Shown piece by piece: positions 18,391 through 27,872 of a stretch of 64,000 nt of DNA. Made by a program: the position numbers and the translations under genes. The notes beneath the pieces are model-generated. The model did no database searches. It worked only from the letters and a program-made list of their open reading frames with translations, and was not told the origin of the DNA. Source of the stretch: Acanthamoeba sp. SK_2022b (taxonomy: Eukaryota; Discosea; Longamoebia; Acanthamoebidae); the NCBI GenBank assembly GCA_027943245.1, contig JANDJZ010001760.1, positions 37,704 to 101,703 on the forward strand. Reading direction: 5' to 3'. Position 1 is the stretch's first letter, and each line of letters starts with the position of its first letter.

Positions 18391-19518
18391 TAAAATCCGC
18401 ACCAACAGCGTCAGCACTTCGTAGTGCGCGGTATGCGGGAACATGTCGAACAGCTGCACCCGTTCGATGCGGTACCCCGGCAACATCTCGATATCTTTCG
18501 CCATGCTCTCGGCATTGCAGCTGGAATAAAGAATATAGTCCGGCGCCATCCGGCTCAGGTAGTCGCACAGCGCCTGGCCGATGCCGCGCCGCGGCGGATT
18601 GACCAGCACCAGCTGCGGCACCTGACCTTCAGCGGTGGCGAAGCGGGTGGAATCGAGCGCCTGAAAATCTACGTGTAGCAGCCCTAACCGCTGCGCCGAC
18701 TGGCGGGCGCAGGCGATCGCTTCCGCGCTGATTTCGATGCCGGTCAGCCGCGTTTGCGGTTGCGCGCAGTGCAGGCCGAAACCGCCGACGCCGCAGAACA
18801 GATCCCACATGCTGTCGATACCCAGCGCGCGCACCCAGTCGCGGGCGGTGGCATACAGATCGGCGGCCACCTGCGGGTTGGTCTGGAAGAAGCTTTGCGG
18901 GCGGATAAACAGCGGCACCTGATTGAACCGCTCCTCCAGCGCCTGCTGTTCGGTCAGCGCAATCTCGCGCTCCCCTTCCATGATCGCCATGTGCACCGGC
19001 TGAATATTGGCGGAGATCACCTTGAGCTGCGGCAGCTGCTGCTGCAGCCACGGCAGCGCGGCGCGCAGCTGCGCCAGCTTGGTTTCCGAACGCAGCACGA
19101 AGCGCAGCATCACGCCGCCGTCGAGCGTGCTTTCGGTCAGCAGCAGGTACTTCAGCTCGCCGCGTTTGCGCGCCACGTTATACGGCGTCAGGCCCGCGCG
19201 GGCGATAAAGCTTTTCAGCACCGCAAACATCGGCGCAAAGGCGGCGGGATACAGCGGGCAGTCGCTCAGATCGACCGGCGTGCCGTCGCGGTGCAGCATG
19301 CCGAGCAGCGGGCGTTCCACGCTGCCGCTGACCACCATCTTGGCTTTATTGCGAAATGCGCTCAGCTCTCCCGCCACCGGCTGCAGCCACTGCGCGACGT
19401 CGCGCCCGGCCAGCAACGATTGCAGGTGATGCTGTTTGTCGGCCAGTTGCTGCGGATAGGGCTTTTCCAGCCACTGACAGGAACGGCAGGTGCCCGCCGT
19501 ATACAAAGCGCAATGCAT
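18388..19518 (-). CDS. rlmC: 23S rRNA (uracil-747-C5)-methyltransferase RlmC
   Basis: A 376-residue SAM-dependent RNA methyltransferase. Iron-sulfur cysteines occur at C3, C11, C14 and in DCPLYP near residue 87. The SAM site is [12 protein letters not shown] (about 241-252). The catalytic region has NPPRRG, then SSCN with the nucleophilic cysteine near residue 335. The final [13 protein letters not shown] is typical of the RumB/RlmC/RlmD family. It lies between artJ and ybjO as in E. coli and is transcribed toward artJ. Confidence 0.97.
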   Translation of the reverse strand: MHCALYTAGTCRSCQWLEKPYPQQLADKQHHLQSLLAGRDVAQWLQPVAGELSAFRNKAKMVVSGSVERPLLGMLHRDGTPVDLSDCPLYPAAFAPMFAVLKSFIARAGLTPYNVARKRGELKYLLLTESTLDGGVMLRFVLRSETKLAQLRAALPWLQQQLPQLKVISANIQPVHMAIMEGEREIALTEQQALEERFNQVPLFIRPQSFFQTNPQVAADLYATARDWVRALGIDSMWDLFCGVGGFGLHCAQPQTRLTGIEISAEAIACARQSAQRLGLLHVDFQALDSTRFATAEGQVPQLVLVNPPRRGIGQALCDYLSRMAPDYILYSSCNAESMAKDIEMLPGYRIERVQLFDMFPHTAHYEVLTLLVRIL

Positions 19519-19587
19519 GAAGATTACCGTGAAGTTCAGGATGACGAATTAAGGGCGCAGAGTTTACCACTCCGCGCGCCTAAAATC

Positions 19588-20067
19588 TCACTTGCGCGCG
19601 GCGAAGAAGCGGCGGCTGGCGGTAGGGACGAACAGCAACGCCAGGATCACCACGTCGGGGATCTTTTGCAGGATCAGAACGTGCAGGATTTGGCCGCTGG
19701 TTTCCCCTTCCACGGTAAACACCTCGGGGAAAACGCTGCCGATGGTGGCCAACAGCAGGTAAAGCACCACGATGCACTGGCAGGCCACATAGCCCCAGCG
19801 CCCCCAGTTGCGGCCGCGCATCACCGCAAAGCCGCAGCTGATTTGCAGGCACAGCAGCATCAGGCCGGCCAGAAAAATAAGGGTAGAATCCCACGCCTGC
19901 GCGCTGGTGTTGACGAACTCCTGCGCACCGTCGACGCCCAGTTCGCCCAACAACAGCACCACGCTGATACACTTGATCGCGACCATGGCGGTACCCGCCA
20001 CCATCACCGGCACCGGCGCATCCGAAGTCGATCCCATTCCCTGCCCGCTTTTCAGCATGTCTGACAT
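19588..20067 (-). CDS. ybjO: Inner-membrane protein YbjO (DUF2593)
   Basis: A 159-residue protein with four likely transmembrane helices and a conserved end (ILQKIPDVVILALLFVPTASRRFF) that matches E. coli YbjO. Other family blocks are AWDSTLIFLAGLMLL and GRNWGRWGYVACQ. Function is unknown. It follows potI by 104 bases on the same strand and may be read from the pot operon. Confidence 0.9.
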   Translation of the reverse strand: MSDMLKSGQGMGSTSDAPVPVMVAGTAMVAIKCISVVLLLGELGVDGAQEFVNTSAQAWDSTLIFLAGLMLLCLQISCGFAVMRGRNWGRWGYVACQCIVVLYLLLATIGSVFPEVFTVEGETSGQILHVLILQKIPDVVILALLFVPTASRRFFAARK

Positions 20068-20171
20068 ATCCGTGTTCCGCTACGACGCGCCACCAATACA
20101 GATGGCGCATGTAAAGTCAGGTAGTTAGTTGCAATACTTATTGATTGCAAAAATAGCAGGTTTGTTACGAT

Positions 20172-21017
20172 TCAGCTACGGGCCGCCCGCTGTAATTCAC
20201 GCGATCGTTGTTTTTCCGAGCGGGCCATAAACCACCAGGCGATCAGGCCGAGAATGCCCACCACCAGCAGGATCAGGCTGGCCAACGCGTTAATTTCCGG
20301 ATTCACCCCCATGCGCACGCTGGAGAATACCAGCATCGGCAGCGTGGTGGCGCCCGGGCCGGAGACGAAGCTGGCGATCACCAGATCGTCCAGCGACAGG
20401 GTGAACGCCAGCATCCAGCCGGAGATCAGCGCCGGCGCGATCATCGGCAAGGTGATGACGAAGAACACCTTCAGCGGCGGCGCCCCCAAATCCATCGCCG
20501 CTTCTTCAATTGAGCGATCCACCTCGCGCAGGCGCGAGCTGATCACCACCGCCACGTAAGCGGTACAGAAGGTGACATGCGCCAGCCAGATGGTGAACAT
20601 GCCGCGTTCCGACGGCCAGCCGAAGGCGTGCCCCATCGCCACGAACAGCAGCAGCAGCGACAGGCCGGTGATCACGTCCGGCATCACCAGCGGTGCGGTC
20701 AACATAAACGCAAAACCGGTCGAACCGCGAAAGCGGCCGAAGCGCACCATCACCACGGCGGCGATGGCGCCCAGTACCACCGCGGCGGTGGCGGAGGCGG
20801 CGGCGATGGTCAGGCTGAGCCCCACCGCGCTGATCATCGCCGAGTCGTGAAACAGTTCGGTATACCAGCGCGTGGACCAACCGGCCCACACCGTCACCAG
20901 TTTGGAGCTGTTGAAGGAGTAGATCACCAGCATCAGCATCGGCGCATACAGAAAGGTAAAGCCGACCGTCAGGATGGCGATGCGCCACGGTGAACGCACT
21001 ACCGGCAAGTTGTTCAT
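20172..21017 (-). CDS. potI: Putrescine ABC transporter permease PotI
   Basis: A 281-residue permease with six predicted helices. It begins MNNLPVVRSPWRIAILTVGF and has the EAA loop SIEEAAMDLGAPPLKVFFVITLP near residues 170-192. It is very close to E. coli PotI. The frame is open upstream to 21059, but the ATG at 21017 both aligns with the family and overlaps the potH stop by four bases (ATGA), indicating coupling. Confidence 0.97.
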   Translation of the reverse strand: MNNLPVVRSPWRIAILTVGFTFLYAPMLMLVIYSFNSSKLVTVWAGWSTRWYTELFHDSAMISAVGLSLTIAAASATAAVVLGAIAAVVMVRFGRFRGSTGFAFMLTAPLVMPDVITGLSLLLLFVAMGHAFGWPSERGMFTIWLAHVTFCTAYVAVVISSRLREVDRSIEEAAMDLGAPPLKVFFVITLPMIAPALISGWMLAFTLSLDDLVIASFVSGPGATTLPMLVFSSVRMGVNPEINALASLILLVVGILGLIAWWFMARSEKQRSRELQRAARS

Positions 21018-21976
21018 TCCTGCCCCCCCATTTCCTTGTTCTGGTGTTTGTGGAACCACAAAATTGGCACGATCAACAGCAGCAGCATGATGGTAGCGAC
21101 CGCCGAGGCCACCGGCCAGTCGCGGTTATTGAAGAACTCCTGCCACAGCACGCGGCCGATCATGATGCTGTCCGGCCCACCGAGCAGTTCCGGGATCACG
21201 AACTCGCCCACCGCTGGAATGAACACCAGCATCGAACCGGCGATGATGCCGCCGCGCGTCAGCGGCACGATCACGCTGAAGAAGGTTTTCAGCGGCCGGG
21301 CCCCCAGATCCAGCGACGCCTCCACCAGCGAGTAATCCAGCCGGATCAGCGCCGTGTAAATTGGCAGCACCATAAACGGCAGATAGGAATAAACGATGCC
21401 GATATACACCGCCAGGTTGGTGTGCAGGATCACCAGCGGCTGGTCGATCACCCCTAGCCACATCAGAAAGTTATTCAGAATGCCGTTGTTTTTCAGAATG
21501 CCCATCCAGGCATAGACGCGGATCAGGAACGAGGTCCAGGAAGGCAGGATCACCAGCAGCAGCAGAATGTTGCGGGTTGACGCCTTGCTGTGGGCCACTG
21601 CCCAGGCCAGCGGATAGCCGATGCTCAGGCAGCACAGCGTCGAGACCGCCGCCACGCGCAGCGACTGCAGATAGGCGTCGATATACAGCGGATCGTCGGT
21701 CAGCTGCAGGTAGTTGGCGAAGTTGAGCGCGATGTTCAGCTTGCCGTCCGCCCAGCTCAGCAGCTCGGTGTAGGGCGGCACCGCCAGCGCCAGCTCCGCC
21801 AGGCTGATCTTGAACACGATCAGGAACGGCAGCATGAACAGCAGCGTCAGCCATAAATACGGCAGCGCGATCACCAGCTTGCGGCCGTGAGCCATCAGCA
21901 GGCGGTGGAACAGCGCCTTGAAGGTGCCGGGCGTTTTGGCCGGCGGTTCCGGCGTGCGTTCAGAAAGCAGGGTCAT
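21014..21976 (-). CDS. potH: Putrescine ABC transporter permease PotH
   Basis: A 320-residue inner-membrane permease with six helices and the EAA loop SLVEASLDLGARPLKTFFSVIVPL near residues 216-239. A proline-rich cytoplasmic N-terminus (RTPEPPAKTPG) precedes the first helix. It forms the channel with PotI. It starts 24 bases after the potG stop and overlaps potI. Confidence 0.97.
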   Translation of the reverse strand: MTLLSERTPEPPAKTPGTFKALFHRLLMAHGRKLVIALPYLWLTLLFMLPFLIVFKISLAELALAVPPYTELLSWADGKLNIALNFANYLQLTDDPLYIDAYLQSLRVAAVSTLCCLSIGYPLAWAVAHSKASTRNILLLLVILPSWTSFLIRVYAWMGILKNNGILNNFLMWLGVIDQPLVILHTNLAVYIGIVYSYLPFMVLPIYTALIRLDYSLVEASLDLGARPLKTFFSVIVPLTRGGIIAGSMLVFIPAVGEFVIPELLGGPDSIMIGRVLWQEFFNNRDWPVASAVATIMLLLLIVPILWFHKHQNKEMGGQE

Positions 21977-22000
21977 ACGGGTTACTCCTCACCGGCTCCA

Positions 22001-23134
22001 CTACACTGTCAACACTACGCAGCTGTCGGTTTCCCAGCACAGACGCACTTCATCGCCCCAGGTCGGCATCCCCTTGCGGAAACGGTGGCCGTTTTGCAGC
22101 TGGGCGCTGATAATCTGCCCGCTGTGCAGCTTCACGTGATAGATGGACAGATCGCCCAGGTAGGCAATGTGCGCCACTTCCCCCACCGCGAAGTTGCAGC
22201 CGTCTGCCGGCACCTGTTCACACAGCAGGATCTTCTCCGGCCGCAGCGCCACCTGGATCGGCACGCCGTCCACCACCGAGGCGTCCGGATCCACCTTGAT
22301 CGCATGACGCAATCCGGGGCTTTGCAAGATCAGCGCGTCGTCGTGCCGCTCCTGCAATACGCAGTCGAAGACGTTGACCGAGCCGATAAATTCGGCACTG
22401 AAGCGGCTGTTCGGATGCTCGTAGATCTCTTCCGGCTCGCCGATCTGCACGAACTTGCCGCGGTTCATGATGGCGATGCGCCCCGCCATGGTCATCGCCT
22501 CCTCCTGATCGTGCGTTACCATCACGCAGGTCACGCCGACGCGCTCGAGAATGTCGGTCACTTCCAGCTGCATGCGATCGCGCAGCTTCTTGTCCAGCGC
22601 GCCCATCGGCTCATCCAACAGCAGCAGCTTCGGCCGCTTGGCCAGGCTGCGCGCCAGCGCCACCCGCTGCCGCTGGCCGCCGGAAAGCTGGTGCGGCTTG
22701 CGCCTGGCGAACTCCTGCATGTGCACCAGCGCCAGCATTTCCGCCACCCGTTCGGCGATTTCTGCCCGCGGCATTTTGTCCTGCTTCAGGCCGAAGGCGA
22801 TGTTCTGCTCGACCGTCATATGCGGGAACAGCGCGTAAGACTGAAACATCATGTTGATCGGCCGCTGGTACGGCGGCACGTGCGACATATCCTGCCCATC
22901 GAGCACGATCTGCCCTTCCGAGGGCTGTTCGAAGCCGGCCAGCATGCGCAGCAAGGTGGATTTGCCGCAGCCGGACGGGCCGAGCAGCGCAAAGATTTCG
23001 CCCTTGTAGATGGTAAGGCTGACGTCTTCGACCGCGTTCTGCCCGTCGAAGGTTTTGGTGAGGTTACGGATTTCCAGCAGAGGGGTGAAAACCTTCTGCG
23101 ACTTGGCTTGAGGACGAGGGATGGCGTCGTTCAA
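22001..23134 (-). CDS. potG: Putrescine ABC transporter ATP-binding protein PotG
   Basis: A 377-residue ATPase. Walker A is GPSGCGKST (about 53-61), the Q-loop [17 protein letters not shown], the signature LSGGQRQR, Walker [13 protein letters not shown] and the H-loop [12 protein letters not shown]-terminal TOBE-like domain (from about 290) includes [10 protein letters not shown]. It is second in potFGHI, separated from potF by 122 bases carrying three hairpins. Confidence 0.97.
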   Translation of the reverse strand: MNDAIPRPQAKSQKVFTPLLEIRNLTKTFDGQNAVEDVSLTIYKGEIFALLGPSGCGKSTLLRMLAGFEQPSEGQIVLDGQDMSHVPPYQRPINMMFQSYALFPHMTVEQNIAFGLKQDKMPRAEIAERVAEMLALVHMQEFARRKPHQLSGGQRQRVALARSLAKRPKLLLLDEPMGALDKKLRDRMQLEVTDILERVGVTCVMVTHDQEEAMTMAGRIAIMNRGKFVQIGEPEEIYEHPNSRFSAEFIGSVNVFDCVLQERHDDALILQSPGLRHAIKVDPDASVVDGVPIQVALRPEKILLCEQVPADGCNFAVGEVAHIAYLGDLSIYHVKLHSGQIISAQLQNGHRFRKGMPTWGDEVRLCWETDSCVVLTV

Positions 23135-23167
23135 TCGGGGTGCTCTCCGGCGTAAAGCGGCACAAAA

Positions 23168-23255
23168 CCACGGCGAGCGCCGTGGCCCAAAACGGCAATG
23201 CAGGCGGGGGCACCCGCCTGCCGGTTTACCGACGATAGGGGGCTATCCCCCTATC
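23168..23255 (-). repeat. Three tandem stem-loops in the potF-potG gap
   Basis: Reading the minus strand after the potF stop, the first hairpin is GATAGGGGG/CCCCCTATC (23234-23242 with 23247-23255). The second is GCAGGCGGG/CCCGCCTGC (23200-23208 with 23213-23221). The third is CCACGGC/GCCGTGG (23168-23174 with 23179-23185), followed on the minus strand by TTTTG. All stems are perfect with four-base loops. They probably stabilise potF mRNA and reduce read-through into potG, raising receptor over membrane components. Confidence 0.75.
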
Positions 23256-23256
23256 A

Positions 23257-24366
23257 TCACTTCCCGCTTTTAACTTTAGTCCATGCGCGGGTAATGACAC
23301 GGTCCAGCTTCGGCGACTGCACGTTGAGCGTGAACAGCTTGGCGCGAACATCGGCCGGCGGATAGACGTTCGGGTTATCGCGCACTTCGGCATTCACCAG
23401 CGGCGTGGAATCCTTCACCGCATTGGCGTAGTAAACGTGATTGCTGATGTCCGCCATCACGTCCGGCTTCAGCAAGAAGTTCAGGAACTGGTAGGCAGCA
23501 TCCTTGTTCTTGGCGTCCGCCGGCATGGCGAACATGTCGAAGTAGGTCAGCGCCCCCTCTTTCGGGATCGCATAGGCCACGTTGACGCCGTTCTTCGCCT
23601 CTTTGGCGCGGTTGGCCGCCTGCATCACGTCGCCGGACCAGCCGATCGCCACGCAGATATCGCCGTTCGCCAGATCGTTGATGTACTGGGAAGAGTGGAA
23701 ATAGCGGATATTCGGCCGCAGCTTCAGCAGCAGATCGTTGGCCGCGCCGGTATAGTCCGCCGCGTTGGTGCTGTTGGGATCTTTACCCAGGTAGTGCAGC
23801 ACGGTGGCGTAGACCTCGCTCGGCGCATCGAGGAAGGAAACGCCGCAGCTTTTCAGCTTCTCGAGGTTTTCCGGCTTGAAGATCAGATCCCAGCTGTTGA
23901 CCGGCGCGTCTTTCCCCAGCACCGCCTTCACCTTGTCGACGTTATAGCCGATGCCGGTGGTCACCATCATGTAAGGGATGCCGTATTTGTTGTCCTTGTC
24001 GTTGTGCGCCACCAGCTTCAGCATCTCGGGATCGAGATTTTTGTAGTTGGGGATCTTGCTCTTGTCGAGCGGCTCGAAGATGCCGGCCTGCGACTGACGC
24101 TCGAGGAAGTTGGACGAAGGAACCACCAAATCGTAGCCGGTGCTGCCCGCCATCAATTTGCCTTCCAACACTTCGTTGGAGTCAAAGACGTCGTACACCA
24201 CCTTGATACCGGTTTCTTTCTGGAATTTGGCCAGGGTATCCGGCGCGATATAGTCGGACCAGTTATACACGTGCAGCGTTTTCTCTTCGGCTGACGCCGT
24301 GACGGACGCGGCCATCAACAGACCGGCAACCACACCCGATAACCACTTTTTACGTTGGGTGACCAT
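23257..24366 (-). CDS. potF: Putrescine-binding periplasmic protein PotF
   Basis: A 369-residue receptor with a 26-residue signal peptide (cleavage after ASVTASA), then EEKTLHVYNWSDYIAPDTL. Conserved ligand-site segments include YDLVVPSSNFLERQ, YMMVTTGIGYNVDKV, IGWSGDVMQAANRA and KEGALTYFDMFAMPADA. It delivers putrescine to PotGHI. It is first in the operon, with the promoter in the AT-rich gap to ybjN. RBS AGGAAG lies before the ATG. Confidence 0.97.
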   Translation of the reverse strand: MVTQRKKWLSGVVAGLLMAASVTASAEEKTLHVYNWSDYIAPDTLAKFQKETGIKVVYDVFDSNEVLEGKLMAGSTGYDLVVPSSNFLERQSQAGIFEPLDKSKIPNYKNLDPEMLKLVAHNDKDNKYGIPYMMVTTGIGYNVDKVKAVLGKDAPVNSWDLIFKPENLEKLKSCGVSFLDAPSEVYATVLHYLGKDPNSTNAADYTGAANDLLLKLRPNIRYFHSSQYINDLANGDICVAIGWSGDVMQAANRAKEAKNGVNVAYAIPKEGALTYFDMFAMPADAKNKDAAYQFLNFLLKPDVMADISNHVYYANAVKDSTPLVNAEVRDNPNVYPPADVRAKLFTLNVQSPKLDRVITRAWTKVKSGK

Positions 24367-24772
24367 CCGTAACTTCCTCCAAAACAGGGTGAATCATAGA
24401 ATTGAACTTGTATCTGCAGCGATACAAAACCTTTCCTGATTGAGCGCAATCGTTGCAACCGCGAACTGAATGGCTATGCATATGATTGCATGCGCCTTTT
24501 TTCACTGCCCTGCTCGCGTGGTCACAAGGGAAATCGCAAGCCCTTTGCAGAATCAGCAGCATAGCCGCTGCTACCGCAACCCGCCAGCCCCCGGGGTAAA
24601 AAACGCCTTTTATCGATTTTTTATGCAGTTTTTCTCTATGTGATACGCCATTAACGGCACAAAAGGCGAGAAAGATCGGGCGGCAAAGGCCAAAGTGCAG
24701 AATATTTTATTGCGCAGGGGAATAACGGCAGCATGCCGCCGGAGCGACGGCATGCTGCAGGTACGGCGAGGA
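24367..24772. other. Intergenic region potF-ybjN with a ybjN hairpin
   Basis: No gene was seen in these 406 bases. They hold the potF promoter (minus strand) in an AT-rich stretch. They also contain an 11-pair perfect inverted repeat, GCAGCATGCCG (24728-24738) with CGGCATGCTGC (24748-24758), 15 bases after the ybjN stop and followed on the minus strand by CGTTATT. The hairpin is the likely ybjN terminator. Confidence 0.6.
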
Positions 24773-25252
24773 TCAGTGCAGCATCGGCTGACGCGCGGCG
24801 CCAGCGGGGATCTCTTCTTCGTCCCCCATAAACAGCAGATCGTTCGCCCGCGCTTCGAGGATCACCATCGAGACCTGCTCTTCACCCTGCTGCATAAAGT
24901 GGGTGAACTGCTCATAAGTGATGCCGACCGCCACGCTCAGCGACTGGCAGACGACCAGCTTCGGCAGGTTGTCGTCCTGAATGTCGACAAAGGCTTTGAT
25001 GGTCAGCGAACTGGCGTTGATTTGGCTCAGATCCGCTACCAGCGGGATCAGCGCGGTCGGCTTCACCTCGGCCAGCGCGGAGAACAGAATGACGTTGTCC
25101 ACCAGATCTATCTTGGCATCGAACACGCCGTCGAAGTTCTGCATGTGCGGCAGGTGCAGCGCCTGGCAGGAATCGCACTCAAAGAAAGAAATGCCCGACT
25201 GATCCAGCCAGCGCCGCAACAGCGCCAAATCGGGGACAATGAGTGAATCCAT
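24773..25252 (-). CDS. ybjN: YbjN family protein (T3S-chaperone-like fold)
   Basis: A 159-residue cytoplasmic protein starting MDSLIVPDLALLRRWLDQSG. It matches E. coli YbjN in the long conserved stretches FFECDSCQALHLPHMQNF and DGVFDAKIDLVDN and in LPKLVVCQSLSVAVGITYEQF. In E. coli it affects motility, biofilm and stress phenotypes and is essential in some reports; the mechanism is unknown. The frame is open to 25276, but the ATG at 25252 fits the family. It lies downstream of rimK. Confidence 0.93.
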   Translation of the reverse strand: MDSLIVPDLALLRRWLDQSGISFFECDSCQALHLPHMQNFDGVFDAKIDLVDNVILFSALAEVKPTALIPLVADLSQINASSLTIKAFVDIQDDNLPKLVVCQSLSVAVGITYEQFTHFMQQGEEQVSMVILEARANDLLFMGDEEEIPAGAARQPMLH

Positions 25253-25388
25253 AATAACCAGCCTCACAATATTCAATACGCGAAAAGGCGCATAGCTTAC
25301 GGAATATTCACCCGATACGCCACGATCAATGCGGCTTAATTCACTAATTAAGATATTGCTCGGCCAGAAAAGCGCGCCGCCTGCCCCG

Positions 25389-26291
25389 TCACCCGCCGGA
25401 TTTCAGGCGAAAGCCAGGCCGGCCGCGCTGCTCGATGTATTCGATCATCATGCCGGCGATGTCCAGCCCGGTGGTGGTTTCCACGCCTTCGAGCCCCGGC
25501 GACGCGTTGACCTCCATCACCAGCGGGCCGCGCTCGGCGCGCAGGATATCCACCCCGGCGACGTCCAGCCCCAGCGTGCTCGCCGCTTTCACCGCGATCG
25601 CCCGTTCTCTGGCGGTGATGGTCACCTTGCGGGCGGTGCCGCCGCGGTGCAGGTTGGAGCGAAATTCGCCGGGCTTGGCCTGCCGCTCGATGGCGGCCAC
25701 CACCCGGCCGCCCACCACCAGGCAGCGCACATCGCTGCCCTGCGCTTCGCGCACGTATTCTTGCACCAGGATATGCGCGTTCAGGCCGCGAAAGGCGTCG
25801 ATCACGCTTTCCGCCGCCTGGCGGGTTTCCGCCAGCACCACGCCGATGCCCTGCGTGCCTTCCACCAGCTTGACCACCAGCGGCGCGCCGCCGACCAGCT
25901 CGATCAGATCGCCGGTGTCGTCGGGCGAATGGGCGAAGCCGGTGATCGGCAGATCGATGCCCTGCCGCGCCAACAGCTGCAGCGAACGCAGCTTGTCGCG
26001 GGCGCGGGTAATGGCCACGGATTCGTTTAGCGGGTAGCTGCCGAGCAGCTCGAACTGGCGCAGCACCGCCGTGCCGTAAAAGGTGATGGCGGAGCCGATG
26101 CGCGGGATCACCGCATCGTAACGCTCCAGTTGGCGGCCGCGATAATGAATGGTCGGCGCCGCCGGATTGATGTTCATATAGCAGGAGAGCGGATCGATGA
26201 TATCAATGCTGTGCCCGCGATCTTCTGCCGCTTCACGCAGCCGCTTGCATGAGTAGAGCGTTCCGTCGCGAGAAAGAATGGCAATTTTCAC
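25389..26291 (-). CDS. rimK: Ribosomal protein S6 L-glutamate ligase RimK
   Basis: A 300-residue ATP-grasp enzyme that adds glutamate residues to the C-terminus of ribosomal protein S6 and can make poly-alpha-glutamate. The start [22 protein letters not shown], the ATP-binding [18 protein letters not shown] and the Mg-binding end [14 protein letters not shown] are diagnostic. It sits 56 bases after ybjC on the same strand. In E. coli nfsA lies between these two genes; it is absent here. Confidence 0.97.
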   Translation of the reverse strand: MKIAILSRDGTLYSCKRLREAAEDRGHSIDIIDPLSCYMNINPAAPTIHYRGRQLERYDAVIPRIGSAITFYGTAVLRQFELLGSYPLNESVAITRARDKLRSLQLLARQGIDLPITGFAHSPDDTGDLIELVGGAPLVVKLVEGTQGIGVVLAETRQAAESVIDAFRGLNAHILVQEYVREAQGSDVRCLVVGGRVVAAIERQAKPGEFRSNLHRGGTARKVTITARERAIAVKAASTLGLDVAGVDILRAERGPLVMEVNASPGLEGVETTTGLDIAGMMIEYIEQRGRPGFRLKSGG

Positions 26292-26299
26292 TCGTCACC

Positions 26300-26329
26300 C
26301 CAAAAAGACCAACGCCTGCCCGGCAGGCG
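26300..26329 (-). terminator. Hairpin between ybjC and rimK
   Basis: CGCCTG (26313-26318) and CAGGCG (26324-26329) form a GC-rich stem. On the minus strand it is followed by TTGGTCTTTTTG, so it could act as a partial terminator between ybjC and rimK. Confidence 0.4.
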
Positions 26330-26347
26330 GGTTAGCGGCCGCGGCGC

Positions 26348-26650
26348 TCAGGCGCGCGGATCGCTGTCCTGATTATCTTTCGATTGCGGCTTGCGGCGAT
26401 CGTTTTCCGGCGGCAGACCGCCGCGCATCAGCGGCCCGAAGCCCTGCACCACGCGCCACACCAGAAACGCCGCCGCCGGCACCATCAGCGCCACGCCGAG
26501 GAAAATCATGCCGACCGCCGCCTGCTGCGACGCCAGCCAGCCCGGCAGCTGCAGGTGGCCGTGAATGCTGAGATAGGCCAACACCAGCATCACGATGCCC
26601 AGCCCTTCCAACACCAGCACCGGGCGCGGTAAGTCACCGAATGAACGCAT
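26348..26650 (-). CDS. ybjC: Inner-membrane protein YbjC (DUF1418)
   Basis: A 100-residue protein with two membrane helices (LVLEGLGIVMLVLAYLSI and VGMIFLGVALMVPAAAFLVW) and a polar, charged tail (ENDRRKPQSKDNQDSDPRA). Start MRSFGDLPRPVLVLEGLGI resembles E. coli YbjC. Function is unknown. In E. coli it is co-transcribed with the SoxRS-controlled nfsA. Here it heads ybjC-rimK-ybjN and is divergent from grxA. Confidence 0.9.
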   Translation of the reverse strand: MRSFGDLPRPVLVLEGLGIVMLVLAYLSIHGHLQLPGWLASQQAAVGMIFLGVALMVPAAAFLVWRVVQGFGPLMRGGLPPENDRRKPQSKDNQDSDPRA

Positions 26651-26721
26651 ATTTTTCTTCTCCAGAAGGTCTGCCCCCAGTGTAGTGAATTCCCGTCGGC
26701 GGCGACAGCTCCGGCCGACTA

Positions 26722-26758
26722 ATTGGTTACATGAATCAGATTAACAGGTAATTCCTGC
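26722..26758 (+). promoter_or_regulatory. Possible OxyR site upstream of grxA
   Basis: Two 15-base elements, ATTGGTTACATGAAT and ACAGGTAATTCCTGC, seven bases apart, match 13 of 20 fixed positions of the OxyR pattern ATAGNTNNNANCTAT-N7-(same). E. coli grxA is an OxyR target. The match is imperfect and the site is about 120 bases upstream of grxA. Confidence 0.3.
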
Positions 26759-26880
26759 TTTTTTTTCACCGCCTCAACGGGCATAGTAGGCGCCATCTGA
26801 CGCAGGTAATGACTTTTTCGGTGACGGGATGTCGTTGCGGTAGCGAACAATTTATTGAAAATCCAATTAAGGAGCGTTGC

Positions 26881-27144
26881 ATGTTTGCAGTAATCTTCGG
26901 GCGTCCTGGCTGTCCTTATTGTGTCCGCGCTAAAGAACTGGCGGAAAAACTGACTGAAGAACGCGACGATTTCAACTTCCGTTACGTTGACATCCACGCG
27001 GAAGGCATCACCAAGGCCGATCTGGAAAAAACCGTCGGCAAACCGGTTGAAACCGTGCCGCAGATCTTCCTGGATGAGAAGCACATCGGCGGTTGCACCG
27101 ATTTCGAAGCTTACGCCAAAGAACACCTGAACCTGTTCCAGTAA
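26881..27144 (+). CDS. grxA: Glutaredoxin 1 (GrxA)
   Basis: An 87-residue thiol-disulfide oxidoreductase with the redox motif CPYC at residues 11-14, the cis-proline segment ETVPQIF and the glutathione-binding GGCTDFEAY. It reduces ribonucleotide reductase and protein-glutathione disulfides. A third cysteine replaces the usual tyrosine in HIGG(C)TDF. The open frame begins at 26809, but the ATG at 26881 follows RBS AAGGAG and fits the family length. Confidence 0.96.
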   Translation: MFAVIFGRPGCPYCVRAKELAEKLTEERDDFNFRYVDIHAEGITKADLEKTVGKPVETVPQIFLDEKHIGGCTDFEAYAKEHLNLFQ

Positions 27145-27163
27145 GTTTTTGAACGACAAAGAC

Positions 27164-27191
27164 AAAAAAGGCGCTTAACGCGCCTTTTTTT
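27164..27191. terminator. Bidirectional terminator between grxA and ybjM
   Basis: GGCGC (27170-27174) and GCGCC (27180-27184) pair around TTAAC, flanked by AAAAAA on the left and TTTTTTT on the right. It is canonical on both strands and overlaps the ybjM stop codon region. Confidence 0.9.
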
Positions 27192-27579
27192 ATTGCCGCT
27201 GCCGCCGGTGCAGTTGCTGCAGCGTCTGCAACAGGCCGAGGGCGAACAGCATCAGCATCGCGCCGAACACGCACCAGAACACTGCGCTGGTGGCGTACGC
27301 CAGCTCCTGCCAGAACGAAGAGGACGGCGTCAGCCAGAAGTGGCGGATCAACAGGCACAGCGGCAGCGCATACAGCGCGCCGAGCAGCGGGCAAAGCAGC
27401 CGCTTACGGCTCGACAGATAGCTGGCGATCGCACCGGGGATCACAAACAGCAGCAGGCCGGTTTCGCCGTGATGCTCATGATCCGTGCTGCCGAACAGGC
27501 CGGTTTGCTGGCCGAGAAACACCAGGCTGAACAACAGAAAACAGCTGAGAATGCCCAGCCAATATCTATAACTCGTCAT
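27190..27579 (-). CDS. ybjM: Inner-membrane protein YbjM
   Basis: A 129-residue protein with four predicted helices. The conserved end of the third and fourth segments (SSFWQELAYATSAVFWCVFGAML) and GLLLFVIPGAIASYLSSRKR match E. coli YbjM. Function is unknown. Convergent with grxA and divergent from ybjL. A 293-base AT-rich gap to ybjL (27580-27872) holds both promoters. Confidence 0.88.
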   Translation of the reverse strand: MTSYRYWLGILSCFLLFSLVFLGQQTGLFGSTDHEHHGETGLLLFVIPGAIASYLSSRKRLLCPLLGALYALPLCLLIRHFWLTPSSSFWQELAYATSAVFWCVFGAMLMLFALGLLQTLQQLHRRQRQ

Positions 27580-27872
27580 GCGAATTCTCCCCCGCCCAAT
27601 TACTGCATCAATAGAAATCGGCCTGGCCCCCGCGCGGAGACGCTGAACCGAATTTTTTCCTTGGTCAAAAGAGAGTTAAATGCGCACGGCGGCGCAGGAA
27701 ATCAGCTTTCTGTGCTGGCTGTCATCGGTCATAGCGTCTAGAATGAACGCCGCCGAACGATGGCTCGCTTCGCCTTACGCTGGTGGTGATTTATGACGTC
27801 GTTTTAAGGCTGAATTTATCTCTTATAGTTATCTATATCAAGCACTTACTGGTAAACAATAAGTTATCCTCC

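Noticed and set aside
18754..20064. 436-codon plus-strand frame across rlmC and ybjO
   Set aside because: Spans two real minus-strand genes and their gap and shows only Gln/His/Arg-rich antisense sequence.
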